Source of the DNA: an uncultured Ruminococcus sp.
GTDB lineage: Bacteria > Bacillota > Clostridia > Oscillospirales > Ruminococcaceae
Direction: 5' to 3'
Assembly (NCBI GenBank): GCA_947173865.1
Contig: CAMWGS010000025.1
Location: 1 to 13,774, forward strand
Length of the DNA: 13,774 nucleotides
The translations under genes were made by a program, and so were the position numbers. Below the pieces are notes generated by a model that saw only the letters and a list, made by a program, of their open reading frames with translations, searched no databases and was not told where the DNA came from. Position 1 is the first letter of the stretch; each line of letters starts with the position of its first letter. Positions 5,725-13,651 of the stretch are shown in pieces.

Positions 5725-7161
5725 ATGAATTACAGAATGATTTTATATATTATGGGACAGATTTTAAAGGGAGTAGGACTTTTTATGCTTCTTCCCATAA
5801 TAGTCGGTTTCATTTACGGAGAAGAACACATTGTTTCTTCTTTCGGAATACCGTTTATCGCTCTTATGACAGTTTCCTTTCTGCTTACCGCAAAAAAACC
5901 TAAAAACAATTCTATTTTCTCAATTGAAGGATTTGTAAGCGTTGCTGCTTCATGGATAATGATGTCTGTCATAGGAGCAGTTCCGTTTGTGATTTCGGGT
6001 GAAATTCCGAATTTCGCAGACGCTCTCTTTGAAACGGTTTCGGGTTTCACAACAACAGGTGCTACAATTCTCGGAGACGTTGAATCAATGTCAAAATCAT
6101 GCCTGTTCTGGAGGGCTTTCACTCACTGGATAGGCGGTATGGGAATACTTATGTTTGTCCTTGCAATCATGTCAAGCAACGATTCACGCACTATGCACAT
6201 GATGAGAGCAGAGTGTGCAGGTCCAAAAGCGGGAAAGCTTGTTTCAAAGTCAAGATTCTCCGCAAGAATACTCTACGGGATATATATTTCTCTTACTGTT
6301 CTTGAAATAATAATGCTTTTATTCGGCGGTATGCCCCTTTATGACTCAATAATACACGCCTGTTCGTCTGCGGGTACAGGCGGTTTCTCAATATGGGGCG
6401 ACAGCATAGCACATTACAACAGCGTTTATATTGAAATGGTAATAGCTGTTTTTATAATTCTTTTCGGTGTGAATTTCAATCTTTACTATTATCTGCTTAT
6501 AAAGAAGTTTTCACTTGCTTTCAAAAATGAAGAAGTAAGAACATATTTCGGTGTTATCATAACCGCAACCGTTATAGTCACTATAAACACAATGAAAGTT
6601 TTCGACTCGGCAGGTGAAGCACTGAGGCATTCGTTTTTCATGGTAGCTTCAGCCATAACTTCCGCAGGATTCGCAACTACCGATACATCACAGTTTCCCG
6701 TATTTTCACAAACGCTTCTTACCCTGCTTATGTTTGTGGGTTCGTGTGCAGGTTCAACGGGTGGCGGTATGAAAGTATCAAGAATACTGATACTTTTCAA
6801 GACAGGTATAAAAGAACTCAAATACATTGTTAATCCCCGTGCGGTAGCTACTGTTAAAATGGACGGAAAACCAGTTGAAAATGATGTAGTACGTGGTGTA
6901 TCGTCGTATTTCATACTGTTCATGATTATACTTGCCTTTTCACTTCTTCTGATTACACTTGACAGCTATTCAATTGAAGAATCTGCTTCCGCTGTAATAA
7001 CCTGTATGAATAATATCGGATTCGGTGTCGGACGTTTCGGAACTGCCGGAAACTTCGGCGGTCTCACGTCCTTTTCAAAAATAATACTCTGCTTTGATAT
7101 GCTTATAGGCAGACTCGAAATTTATCCGCTAATAATGCTGTTTGCATCAAAAAAACACTAA
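5725..7161 (+). CDS. trkH: Trk potassium uptake system, membrane channel subunit TrkH
   Basis: This is the potassium-translocating membrane protein regulated by TrkA. With ATG 5725 it has 478 residues and the usual TrkH/KtrB plan of four membrane-pore-membrane repeats. The four filter loops are visible at about 106-113 (SGFTTTGA), 215-221 (SAGTGGF), 312-316 (TSAGF) and 429-434 (NNIGFG). Other family motifs are HWIGGMGILMF (134-144), GSCAGSTGGGMKVSR (339-353) and GRLEIYPLI (462-470). The frame is open back to a TTG at 5695 inside trkA, but MNYRM is a typical family start. The ribosome binding site is weak (GGG at 5713-5715), so translation may depend on coupling to trkA, which ends 22 bases earlier. 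Confidence 0.93.
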   Translation: MNYRMILYIMGQILKGVGLFMLLPIIVGFIYGEEHIVSSFGIPFIALMTVSFLLTAKKPKNNSIFSIEGFVSVAASWIMMSVIGAVPFVISGEIPNFADALFETVSGFTTTGATILGDVESMSKSCLFWRAFTHWIGGMGILMFVLAIMSSNDSRTMHMMRAECAGPKAGKLVSKSRFSARILYGIYISLTVLEIIMLLFGGMPLYDSIIHACSSAGTGGFSIWGDSIAHYNSVYIEMVIAVFIILFGVNFNLYYYLLIKKFSLAFKNEEVRTYFGVIITATVIVTINTMKVFDSAGEALRHSFFMVASAITSAGFATTDTSQFPVFSQTLLTLLMFVGSCAGSTGGGMKVSRILILFKTGIKELKYIVNPRAVATVKMDGKPVENDVVRGVSSYFILFMIILAFSLLLITLDSYSIEESASAVITCMNNIGFGVGRFGTAGNFGGLTSFSKIILCFDMLIGRLEIYPLIMLFASKKH

Positions 7162-7177
7162 AAAGGAGGTTCACACC

Positions 7178-8644
7178 ATGAAAACCCGCCCACGACAATT
7201 TTTTTCCGTCATGCTAAGTCTTCTCATGGCTTTAATGTGCATGACAACTGCATCAGTATATGCAGATTATCAGGCAATTCCCGAACAGTCACCAAAATCC
7301 ATGAATAAAATGACATTTTTTATGGATAACGTACAGGTATCGGCAGGAAGTGACTTACAGCTTGACATAAAAGCAATAAATCCTGTTGCCATAAAAAGCC
7401 TTGAGCATATTATTCTTACTATACCCAACGGTTTTGAAGTTACGGGAATGTCGGATACTTCTTCTATGTTCGGCGGTTCTTCCGTAACATATGAAGTATC
7501 GGGAAATTTCCTGAACTTCTCAATAATTAGTGACGGTTCGCTAAATGAAAACGATATAGTTGCAACAATCAATCTGCACGTATCGGAAATTGTAAATCCA
7601 AATACATATGACTTCAAATGGGTAACTACCGCAATGTCATGTAAACTACCCACAGGAAGCAGTTACGCCCCCACTTTCCTTACGGGACGTATTACAGTAA
7701 ACGACTCGGGCAGTACACCTCAGACAACTACAACATTATGTGCCACAACAACTACTTCAACTACCACTACTACTACAACTACTACCATTGTTGAATTTAA
7801 TATTAATATATTATCACTTCCTGAAAAAACTGCCTATGTTATCGGCGAAGAATTAGACCTTTCAGGCGGTACTTACTCATGTACAGGAAAATATAATACA
7901 GATGTTGTAATTCCCGCATCAATAAAATACATGACAGATTTACACGATGATAGATTCAGTGATTCATATATTGATATATCTGAATTTGATAACACAAAAG
8001 TTGGTACTTACAGAATTTACATAAAAGCTTCAAAAGAGGGTATGTATGCAGAAGATTATTTTGAAGTAACTGTCAAAGAACCTGAAACAACAACTACCAC
8101 CACTACTACAGTTTCAGCATATATCAACATAACCATTGATTCCCTACCAACAAAAACGGCTTATGTAGTCGGTGAAGAACTTGACCTCTCAGGCGGTAAA
8201 TGGCATTCAGACGGCATAAAAACCGACGGAACTCCTTTCAGCAGCGTTCCTTATGATATGACTGATAACAGCCGTGTCGATACTTCCTCTTTTGACAACT
8301 CCAAAACAGGTACTTACAGAATATATCTCACAGAAAATATAAACGGTCTTTATGGTGAAAATTTCTTTGATGTAACTGTTTCTGAATCTGAATTCACTCT
8401 GGGTGACATAAACGACGACGGCTTTATTGACTCTGTTGACGCTACTGCCGTACTTATGGAATATGCAAAACTTTCAGCTTCAAATATCGGAACTTTTGAC
8501 GAAAACCAAAGAAAAGCTGCTGACCTTAACAAAGACGGTTTCACTGATTCTGTTGACGCTACGCTTATTATGATGTACTATGCTTACATCTCGGCAGGCA
8601 AAAATGATACACTGGAAAACTGGCTTTTTACTAATAATATCTAA
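7178..8644 (+). CDS. Secreted multidomain protein: cohesin-like domain, two Ig-like repeats, type I dockerin
   Basis: The 488-residue product starts at ATG 7178, 8 bases after AAAAGGAGG. Residues 1-29 are a signal peptide (Arg-rich start, hydrophobic core, cleavage after VYA). Residues about 44-175 resemble a cohesin/CBM-type beta sandwich (VQVSAGSDLQLDIKAINP), though divergent. A Thr-rich linker (180-203) and a shorter one (303-311) flank two related Ig-like repeats at about 207-300 and 316-403. Each repeat carries KTAYVxGEELDLSGG and VGTYRIYI or TGTYRIYL. Residues 407-485 are a dockerin with two calcium loops, DINDDGFIDSVDAT and DLNKDGFTDSVDAT. The dockerin should dock the protein onto a cell-surface cohesin. 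No catalytic domain is seen, so it may be structural or adhesive. It follows trkH by 16 bases with no visible promoter or terminator between them. Confidence 0.85.
   Translation: MKTRPRQFFSVMLSLLMALMCMTTASVYADYQAIPEQSPKSMNKMTFFMDNVQVSAGSDLQLDIKAINPVAIKSLEHIILTIPNGFEVTGMSDTSSMFGGSSVTYEVSGNFLNFSIISDGSLNENDIVATINLHVSEIVNPNTYDFKWVTTAMSCKLPTGSSYAPTFLTGRITVNDSGSTPQTTTTLCATTTTSTTTTTTTTTIVEFNINILSLPEKTAYVIGEELDLSGGTYSCTGKYNTDVVIPASIKYMTDLHDDRFSDSYIDISEFDNTKVGTYRIYIKASKEGMYAEDYFEVTVKEPETTTTTTTTVSAYINITIDSLPTKTAYVVGEELDLSGGKWHSDGIKTDGTPFSSVPYDMTDNSRVDTSSFDNSKTGTYRIYLTENINGLYGENFFDVTVSESEFTLGDINDDGFIDSVDATAVLMEYAKLSASNIGTFDENQRKAADLNKDGFTDSVDATLIMMYYAYISAGKNDTLENWLFTNNI
7724..7788 (+). repeat. ACN trinucleotide repeat coding for a poly-Thr linker
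   Basis: Codons ACA, ACT and ACC alternate almost without break and encode the flexible Thr linker of the dockerin protein; a shorter copy lies at 8085-8110. Such tracts can change length by slippage in steps of one codon without loss of frame. Confidence 0.7.
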
Positions 8645-8695
8645 CTTCTTGACCGCAAACAGCTTATTTCATGGGAAATATAACAAAATATTGAT

Positions 8696-8743
8696 AAAAA
8701 TACGGCTTTTTTGAGTGAAACACTTGACAAGCCGTATTTTTTT
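8696..8743 (+). terminator. Terminator of the dockerin gene
   Basis: A 13-bp perfect stem (8696-8708 with 8729-8741, core TACGGCTT/AAGCCGTA) has an inner AGTG/CACT stem and ends in a T7 run. It begins 52 bases after the stop codon. Confidence 0.85.
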
Positions 8744-8752
8744 GGTTATAAT
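8724..8752 (+). promoter_or_regulatory. Consensus promoter of the str operon, overlapping the terminator
   Basis: TTGACA (8724-8729) and TATAAT (8747-8752) are 17 bases apart and perfect. The -35 box lies in the descending arms of the preceding terminator, and the spacer contains its T run. The predicted leader before rpsL is about 46 bases. Confidence 0.85.
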
Positions 8753-8804
8753 ATGTAAGTGTGCTATTATAAACACATAAATTTTTGGGAAAAGGAGGAA
8801 GAAT

Positions 8805-9221
8805 ATGCCTACATTTAACCAGCTCGTTCGTAAGGGCAGAAAAGACCTGGAGGTTAAGTCCACAGCTCCCGCTCTTCAGAAGGGCTACAATGCAAAGAAG
8901 AAGGTTCAGATTAACCAGAGTTCACCTCAGAAAAGAGGCGTTTGTACTGCTGTAAGAACTGCTACACCTAAGAAGCCTAACTCAGCTATGAGAAAAATTG
9001 CCAGAGTTAAGCTCACAAACGGTTATGAAGTAACATCTTACATCCCCGGTATCGGTCATAACCTTCAGGAACACAGCGTTGTTCTTATCAGAGGCGGACG
9101 TGTTAAGGACCTTCCTGGTGTACGTTACCACATCATCAGAGGTACTCTCGACGCTCAGGGCGTTGCAAATCGTGCTCAGGCTCGTTCCAAGTACGGTGCA
9201 AAGAGACCTAAGCAGAAGTAA
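8805..9221 (+). CDS. rpsL: 30S ribosomal protein S12
   Basis: S12 sits at the decoding centre of the small ribosomal subunit. The 138-residue product carries the family signature PQKRGVCTAVRT, TPKKPNSAMRK and GHNLQEHSVVLIRGGRVKDL in order, ending in SKYGAKRPKQK. The Lys residues of TPKKP and of GGRVKDLPG, the usual sites of streptomycin resistance changes, are the wild-type ones. The segment at residues 15-40 is longer than in E. coli S12, as is normal for Firmicutes. ATG 8805 follows AAAAGGAGG. It is the first gene of the classical str operon, with rpsG, fusA and tuf downstream. Confidence 0.98.
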   Translation: MPTFNQLVRKGRKDLEVKSTAPALQKGYNAKKKVQINQSSPQKRGVCTAVRTATPKKPNSAMRKIARVKLTNGYEVTSYIPGIGHNLQEHSVVLIRGGRVKDLPGVRYHIIRGTLDAQGVANRAQARSKYGAKRPKQK

Positions 9222-9290
9222 TTATTTCTTCTGAAAACTGACTTTTGCAGGTCGTTAAACTGCTGTATTTTAAAAATAGGATAACTACTA

Positions 9291-9393
9291 CCGCAGATAA
9301 TGCGGAGATTTTATATAGATTTTTATGAAATCCTCTGCATTCTGACGCACCTGACCGGTGAAGTTTGTCCCGTCAGGACAGTAATCGGTCGGT
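9291..9393 (+). promoter_or_regulatory. Structured rpsL-rpsG intergenic region, candidate translational control element
   Basis: The 219-base gap between rpsL and rpsG holds several stems. CCGCA/TGCGG (9291-9305) competes with a longer stem of AATGCGGAG plus ATTT (9299-9311) and AAAT plus CCTCTGCATT (9328-9341). Downstream, a 9-bp stem (9350-9358 with 9385-9393) encloses TGTCC/GGACA (9366-9380). In E. coli the S12-S7 intercistronic RNA binds S7 for feedback control; this could be an analogous element, but I cannot match it to a named RNA family. Confidence 0.45.
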
Positions 9394-9440
9394 ACGAGTA
9401 CCTATGAATTCATGAATCTATGTGAAGGAGGGAAGCGAAA

Positions 9441-9911
9441 ATGCCAAGAAGAGGTAATATCGCAAAGCGTGATGTATTACAGGACCCTGTATACAATTCA
9501 AAGCTCGTTACACGTCTCATTAACAACATAATGCTTGACGGTAAAAAGGGCGTTGCTCAGAAAATTGTTTACGGTGCTTTTGAAATCGTAGCTGAAAAGA
9601 CAGGCAAGGATGCTCTTGAGGTTTTTGAACAGGCTATGGAAAATATTATGCCTGAACTCGAGGTAAAGGCTCGCCGTCTCGGCGGTGCAACTTATCAGGT
9701 ACCTATGGAGGTAAGACCTGAAAGACGCCAGACTCTCGGTCTCAGATGGATTACAAAGTATTCCAGAGAGAGAAACGAAAAAACTATGAAAGAAAGACTT
9801 GCCGGTGAAATCCTCGACGCTCTTAACGGCACAGGCGGTGCTTGCAAGAAGCGTGACGATACACACAAAATGGCAGAGGCAAACAAGGCGTTTGCTCACT
9901 ACCGCTGGTAA
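9441..9911 (+). CDS. rpsG: 30S ribosomal protein S7
   Basis: S7 nucleates assembly of the 3' major domain of 16S rRNA and forms part of the head near the E and P sites. The 156-residue length is standard. Family segments are visible: MPRRGNIAKRDVLQDPVYNS at the start, LGGATYQVPMEVRPERR in the middle, and a C-terminal KMAEANKAFAHYRW. ATG 9441 follows GGAGGG at 9427-9432. It precedes fusA by 21 bases, so the two are cotranscribed. The long structured leader between rpsL and this gene is unusual and may carry its own control. Confidence 0.98.
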   Translation: MPRRGNIAKRDVLQDPVYNSKLVTRLINNIMLDGKKGVAQKIVYGAFEIVAEKTGKDALEVFEQAMENIMPELEVKARRLGGATYQVPMEVRPERRQTLGLRWITKYSRERNEKTMKERLAGEILDALNGTGGACKKRDDTHKMAEANKAFAHYRW

Positions 9912-9932
9912 GCGTCTTAAAGGAGGATTATT

Positions 9933-12011
9933 ATGTCAAGAGATTGTTCACTTGAAAATACAAGAAATATCGGCATAATGGCCCACATCGACGCAGGTAA
10001 GACCACAACCACAGAGCGTATCCTCTATTATACAGGTGTAAACCACAAAATCGGTGAAACACATGAAGGTAGCGCTACTATGGACTGGATGGCACAGGAG
10101 CAGGAAAGAGGTATCACAATTACTTCTGCTGCTACTACTTGCTACTGGGCAGGCCACAGACTCAATATCATTGACACTCCCGGACACGTTGACTTTACAG
10201 TTGAAGTTGAACGTTCACTCCGTGTACTCGACGGCTCTGTAACAGTTCTCTGTGCAAAGGGTGGCGTTGAGCCTCAGTCTGAAACCGTTTGGAGACAGGC
10301 TGACAACTACAAAGTACCCCGTATGGCTTATGTAAATAAGATGGACATTATGGGTGCTGACTTCTATCGTGTTGTTGACATGATGAAAGACAGACTTAAG
10401 TGTAATGCAGTTCCTATTCAGCTCCCTATCGGTGCTGAGGAAGATTTCAGAGGTATCATCGACCTCGTTGAAATGAAAGCTTACATTTATTACGATGACC
10501 TCGGAAAAGATATCCGTGTTGAAGATATCCCCGAAGATATGAAGGAAAAAGCTCAGCAGTATCACGACGATATGGTTGAACACGTTGCAGAAATGGACGA
10601 AGCTCTTATGGAAAAGTACTTTGAAGAAGGCGAGCTTTCTATCGAAGAAATCAAGAGCTGTATCAGAAAGTCCACTATCGCAAACACCATGGTTCCTGTT
10701 ACCTGCGGTACTTCATATAAAAACAAGGGCGTTCAGAAGCTTCTCGATGCTATCATCGACTATATGCCTTCTCCGCTTGATGTTCCTGCTATCAAGGGTG
10801 TAAACCCTGATACAGAAGAAGAAGAAGACAGACCTTCTTCCGATGACGAGCCGTTCTCAGCTCTCGCATTCAAGATTGCAACTGACCCGTTTGTTGGTAA
10901 ACTTGCTTTCTTCCGTGTTTACTCAGGTGTAATAAATCAGGGTGACACAGTTCTTAATGCTACTAAGGACAACCGTGAAAGATTCGGTCGTATCGTTCAG
11001 ATGCACGCAAATCACAGAAAAGACCTTACTACAGTTTATTCAGGTGACATCGCCGCTGCTGTAGGTCTTAAGAACACTACAACAGGTGACACTCTCTGTG
11101 ATGAAAAGCACCCGATTATTCTCGAATCCATGGAATTCCCTGAGCCCGTTATTCAGCTCGCTATTGAGCCTAAGACTAAAGCAGGTCAGGAAAAAATGGG
11201 TATCGCTCTCGCAAAGCTTGCTGAAGAAGACCCGACTTTCAAGACATGGACTGACGAGGAAACAGGTCAGACTATTATCGCTGGTATGGGTGAACTTCAC
11301 CTCGATATCATCGTTGACAGACTTCTCCGTGAATTCAAGGTAGAAGCTAACGTCGGTGCTCCTCAGGTTGCTTACAAGGAAACTATCAAGGGTAGTGCAG
11401 ATATCGATTACAAGTATAAGAAGCAGTCCGGTGGTTCTGGTCAGTACGGTCACGTTAAAATCCGTGTTGAGCCTAACGAATCAGGCAAGGGCTACGAATT
11501 TAAGAACTCTGTTGTCGGCGGTTCTATTCCCAAAGAATATATCCCTGCTGTTGACGCTGGTATTCAGGGTGCAACAAAGGCTGGTATCCTCGCAGGATAT
11601 GAAGTTGTTGACGTTAAGGTTGAACTCTATGATGGTTCTTACCACGAAGTTGACTCTTCTGAAATGGCGTTCAAAATTGCCGGTTCTATCGCTTTCAAGG
11701 AAGCTCTCAAGCAGGCTAACGCTATTCTTATGGAACCTGTCATGAAAGTTGCTGTTATTGTTCCTGATGAATATACAGGTACAGTTATCGGTGACCTCAG
11801 CTCACGTCGTGGACAGATTCAGGGACAGGAAGCAAGAACAGGTACTGTTCAGGTTGACGCTCTCGTTCCGCTTTCAGAAATGTTCGGTTACACAAGCGAC
11901 CTCCGTTCAAATACTCAGGGTCGTGGTCAATATACTATGGAACCCCACAGCTATCAGGAAGTTCCTAAGAGCATCGCTGAAAAAATTATGGCTTCAAGAA
12001 GCAAAAACTAA
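9933..12011 (+). CDS. fusA: Elongation factor G
   Basis: EF-G is the GTPase that drives ribosomal translocation and, with RRF, ribosome recycling. The 692-residue product is full length. The G domain has AHIDAGKTTTTERI (P-loop, residues 17-30), the switch region QERGITITSAATT, DTPGH at 81-85 and NKMD at 135-138. Domains II-V follow, including the domain IV segment SGGSGQYGHVKI and the C-terminal YTMEPHSYQEVP. There is a single fusA of the classical translocase type; nothing suggests the TetM-like resistance paralogue. ATG 9933 follows AAAGGAGG by a normal distance. It is cotranscribed with rpsG. Confidence 0.98.
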   Translation: MSRDCSLENTRNIGIMAHIDAGKTTTTERILYYTGVNHKIGETHEGSATMDWMAQEQERGITITSAATTCYWAGHRLNIIDTPGHVDFTVEVERSLRVLDGSVTVLCAKGGVEPQSETVWRQADNYKVPRMAYVNKMDIMGADFYRVVDMMKDRLKCNAVPIQLPIGAEEDFRGIIDLVEMKAYIYYDDLGKDIRVEDIPEDMKEKAQQYHDDMVEHVAEMDEALMEKYFEEGELSIEEIKSCIRKSTIANTMVPVTCGTSYKNKGVQKLLDAIIDYMPSPLDVPAIKGVNPDTEEEEDRPSSDDEPFSALAFKIATDPFVGKLAFFRVYSGVINQGDTVLNATKDNRERFGRIVQMHANHRKDLTTVYSGDIAAAVGLKNTTTGDTLCDEKHPIILESMEFPEPVIQLAIEPKTKAGQEKMGIALAKLAEEDPTFKTWTDEETGQTIIAGMGELHLDIIVDRLLREFKVEANVGAPQVAYKETIKGSADIDYKYKKQSGGSGQYGHVKIRVEPNESGKGYEFKNSVVGGSIPKEYIPAVDAGIQGATKAGILAGYEVVDVKVELYDGSYHEVDSSEMAFKIAGSIAFKEALKQANAILMEPVMKVAVIVPDEYTGTVIGDLSSRRGQIQGQEARTGTVQVDALVPLSEMFGYTSDLRSNTQGRGQYTMEPHSYQEVPKSIAEKIMASRSKN

Positions 12012-12021
12012 TGACAATCTC

Positions 12022-12051
12022 GTGTTTTGGAGAAAAAATTCTCCAAAACAC
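12022..12051. other. 13-bp perfect hairpin between fusA and tuf
   Basis: GTGTTTTGGAGAA (12022-12034) pairs perfectly with TTCTCCAAAACAC (12039-12051) around AAAA. No T run follows, so it is not a standard intrinsic terminator. It may be a processing or mRNA-stability element, or a leaky terminator. It directly abuts the -35 box of the tuf promoter. Confidence 0.7.
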
Positions 12052-12080
12052 TTGAATTTATTATGATAATCTGTTATAAT
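12052..12080 (+). promoter_or_regulatory. Promoter of tuf
   Basis: TTGAAT (12052-12057) and a perfect TATAAT (12075-12080) have 17-base spacing. This gives tuf its own transcript in addition to read-through from the str operon. Confidence 0.75.
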
Positions 12081-12127
12081 ATATTATACAGGTTACTGTA
12101 TTTTTCTATTTAAGGAGGAAATTTCCA

Positions 12128-13327
12128 ATGGCAAAGGCTAAATTTGAAAGAACTAAACCCCATGTAAACATTGGTACTATTGGTCACGTTGACCATGGTA
12201 AGACAACTCTTACTGCTGCTATCACTAAGACTCTCGCTATGAAGGGTCAGGCTCAGTACGAAGCTTATGACATGATTGATAAGGCTCCCGAAGAAAGAGA
12301 ACGTGGTATCACAATTAACACAGCTCACGTTGAGTATGAGACAGACGCTCGTCACTACGCTCACGTTGACTGCCCTGGACACGCTGACTACGTTAAGAAC
12401 ATGATTACTGGTGCTGCTCAGATGGATGGTGCTATCCTCGTTTGTGCTGCTTCTGACGGTCCTATGGCTCAGACAAGAGAACACATTCTTCTCGCTCGTC
12501 AGGTTGGCGTTCCTGCAATCGTTGTATTCATGAACAAGGCTGACCAGGTTGACGACGAAGAACTTCTCGAACTCGTTGAAATGGATATCCGTGACCTTCT
12601 CTCATCTTATGACTTCCCTGGCGATGATACTCCTATCATCAAGGGTTCTGCTCTTAAGGCTCTCGAAGCTCCCGATGACATCAACGACCCCGCTTACGCT
12701 CCTATTCTCGAACTCATGGCTGCTGTAGATGAATACATTCCTAGCCCTGAAAGAGACGATGCTAAGCCTTTCCTTATGCCTATCGAAGATACTATGACCA
12801 TTTCAGGTCGTGGTACTGTTGTAACTGGTAGAGTTGAAAGAGGACGTCTTAACGTTAACGAGCCTGTTGAAATCGTTGGTCTTTCTGATGAAAAGCTCAA
12901 CACTGTTGTTACAGGTCTTGAAATGTTCCGTAAGACTCTTGACTTCTGTGAAGCTGGTGATAACGTTGGTGCTCTTCTCCGTGGTATCACAAGAGACCAG
13001 GTTGAAAGAGGACAGGTTCTCTGTAAGCCTGGCTCAATTCACCCCCACACAAAGTTCGCTGGTCAGGTTTACGTTCTTAAGAAGGAAGAAGGCGGTCGTC
13101 ATACTCCGTTCTTCAACAACTACAGACCTCAGTTCTACTTCAGAACGACTGACGTTACTGGTGTAGTTACACTCCCTGCTGATAAGGAAATGTGTATGCC
13201 TGGCGATAACGTTTCTATGGACGTTGAGCTCATCACTCCTATCGCTATTGAAGAAGGACTTCGTTTCGCTATCCGTGAGGGTGGTAGAACAGTTGGTTCA
13301 GGCGTTGTAACTGCTATCAACGAATAA
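12128..13327 (+). CDS. tuf: Elongation factor Tu
   Basis: EF-Tu delivers aminoacyl-tRNA to the ribosomal A site as a GTP complex. The 399-residue product has GHVDHGKTTLT (P-loop, 19-29), RGITINTAHVEYET (switch I and its flank), DCPGHADYVKNM from 81, NKAD at 136-139 and GSALKALE as the G5 region. Domains II and III follow (GRGTVVTGRVERG, HTKFAGQVYVL, GGRTVGSGVV). The fourth G4 position group reads NKAD, where many EF-Tu have NKCD or NKVD; this is a tolerated variant. ATG 12128 follows AAGGAGG with a rather long 9-base spacer. Codon use is visibly more biased than in the spore and Trk genes, as expected for high expression. Confidence 0.98.
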   Translation: MAKAKFERTKPHVNIGTIGHVDHGKTTLTAAITKTLAMKGQAQYEAYDMIDKAPEERERGITINTAHVEYETDARHYAHVDCPGHADYVKNMITGAAQMDGAILVCAASDGPMAQTREHILLARQVGVPAIVVFMNKADQVDDEELLELVEMDIRDLLSSYDFPGDDTPIIKGSALKALEAPDDINDPAYAPILELMAAVDEYIPSPERDDAKPFLMPIEDTMTISGRGTVVTGRVERGRLNVNEPVEIVGLSDEKLNTVVTGLEMFRKTLDFCEAGDNVGALLRGITRDQVERGQVLCKPGSIHPHTKFAGQVYVLKKEEGGRHTPFFNNYRPQFYFRTTDVTGVVTLPADKEMCMPGDNVSMDVELITPIAIEEGLRFAIREGGRTVGSGVVTAINE

Positions 13328-13343
13328 ATTTTTTCATATCTCC

Positions 13344-13375
13344 AAAAGACTGTCGAAATAAATCGACAGTCTTTT
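13344..13375 (+). terminator. Terminator of tuf and the str operon
   Basis: AAAAGACTGTCGA (13344-13356) pairs with TCGACAGTCTTTT (13363-13375) around a 6-base loop and ends in T-rich sequence, 17 bases after the tuf stop. Confidence 0.9.
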
Positions 13376-13400
13376 ACTTTATGTAAAATTTCTTCAACGA

Positions 13401-13434
13401 GCAATTTAAGAATAAAAACGTATTTTAAAATTGC
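13401..13434. other. Imperfect hairpin in the tuf-rRNA gap
   Basis: GCAATTT (13401-13407) pairs with AAATTGC (13428-13434) and the stem extends inward through AGAATA/TATTTT. No gene or promoter is visible in the rest of 13376-13538, apart from a small AGCAAT/ATTGCT dyad at 13479-13497. Confidence 0.3.
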
Positions 13435-13538
13435 ACCTAACTGCCTTTAAATCACATTATAACAAGTTGTAATCACTTAGCAATAAAGTACATTGCTGAA
13501 AAAGTTGTCCGTTATATGATATTTTAAAAGGCATATAT

Positions 13539-13570
13539 AAAAAGTCCGTTCATTGGAAACGGACTTTCTT
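13539..13570 (-). terminator. Terminator after the tRNA-like sequence
   Basis: On the minus strand, AAAGTCCGTT pairs with AACGGACTTT and is followed by further T. The plus strand also has AAGTCCGTT/AACGGACTT with a T-rich end, so it can work both ways as a barrier between the convergent units. Confidence 0.7.
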
Positions 13571-13574
13571 TCAG

Positions 13575-13645
13575 TTGTGCGTACTGGAATTGAACCTGTA
13601 TCTCTCTCGTGCGGGCAAGGTGTACTGACATTGTACTAACGCACA
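13575..13645 (-). pseudogene. Degenerate tRNA-like cloverleaf
   Basis: The 71-base sequence folds as a cloverleaf. It has a perfect 7-bp acceptor TGTGCGT/ACGCACA, a D-stem GTAC/GTAC and a 5-base variable region. The T-loop is TTCAATT. Several features are wrong for a working tRNA: the D-loop AATGTCA lacks GG, and the anticodon stem CCTTG/CGAGA has a mismatch. The anticodon loop CCCGCA has 6 bases and no U33, and the T-stem ACAGG/CCAGT has a mismatch. No CCA is encoded. The D-arm region resembles tRNA-Gly of Firmicutes, but no anticodon can be assigned. It lies downstream of 5S rRNA, where tRNA genes are common, but after the rRNA terminator. It is probably a remnant. Confidence 0.5.
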
Positions 13646-13651
13646 TATAAT

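Noticed and set aside
7724..8110. CRISPR-like or tandem DNA repeats
   Set aside because: The repeats are Thr codons of two protein linkers and two related protein domains, with no uniform direct repeats and spacers.
13575..13645. Functional tRNA gene
   Set aside because: The missing GG in the D-loop, six-base anticodon loop, lack of U33 and mismatched stems argue against a working tRNA.
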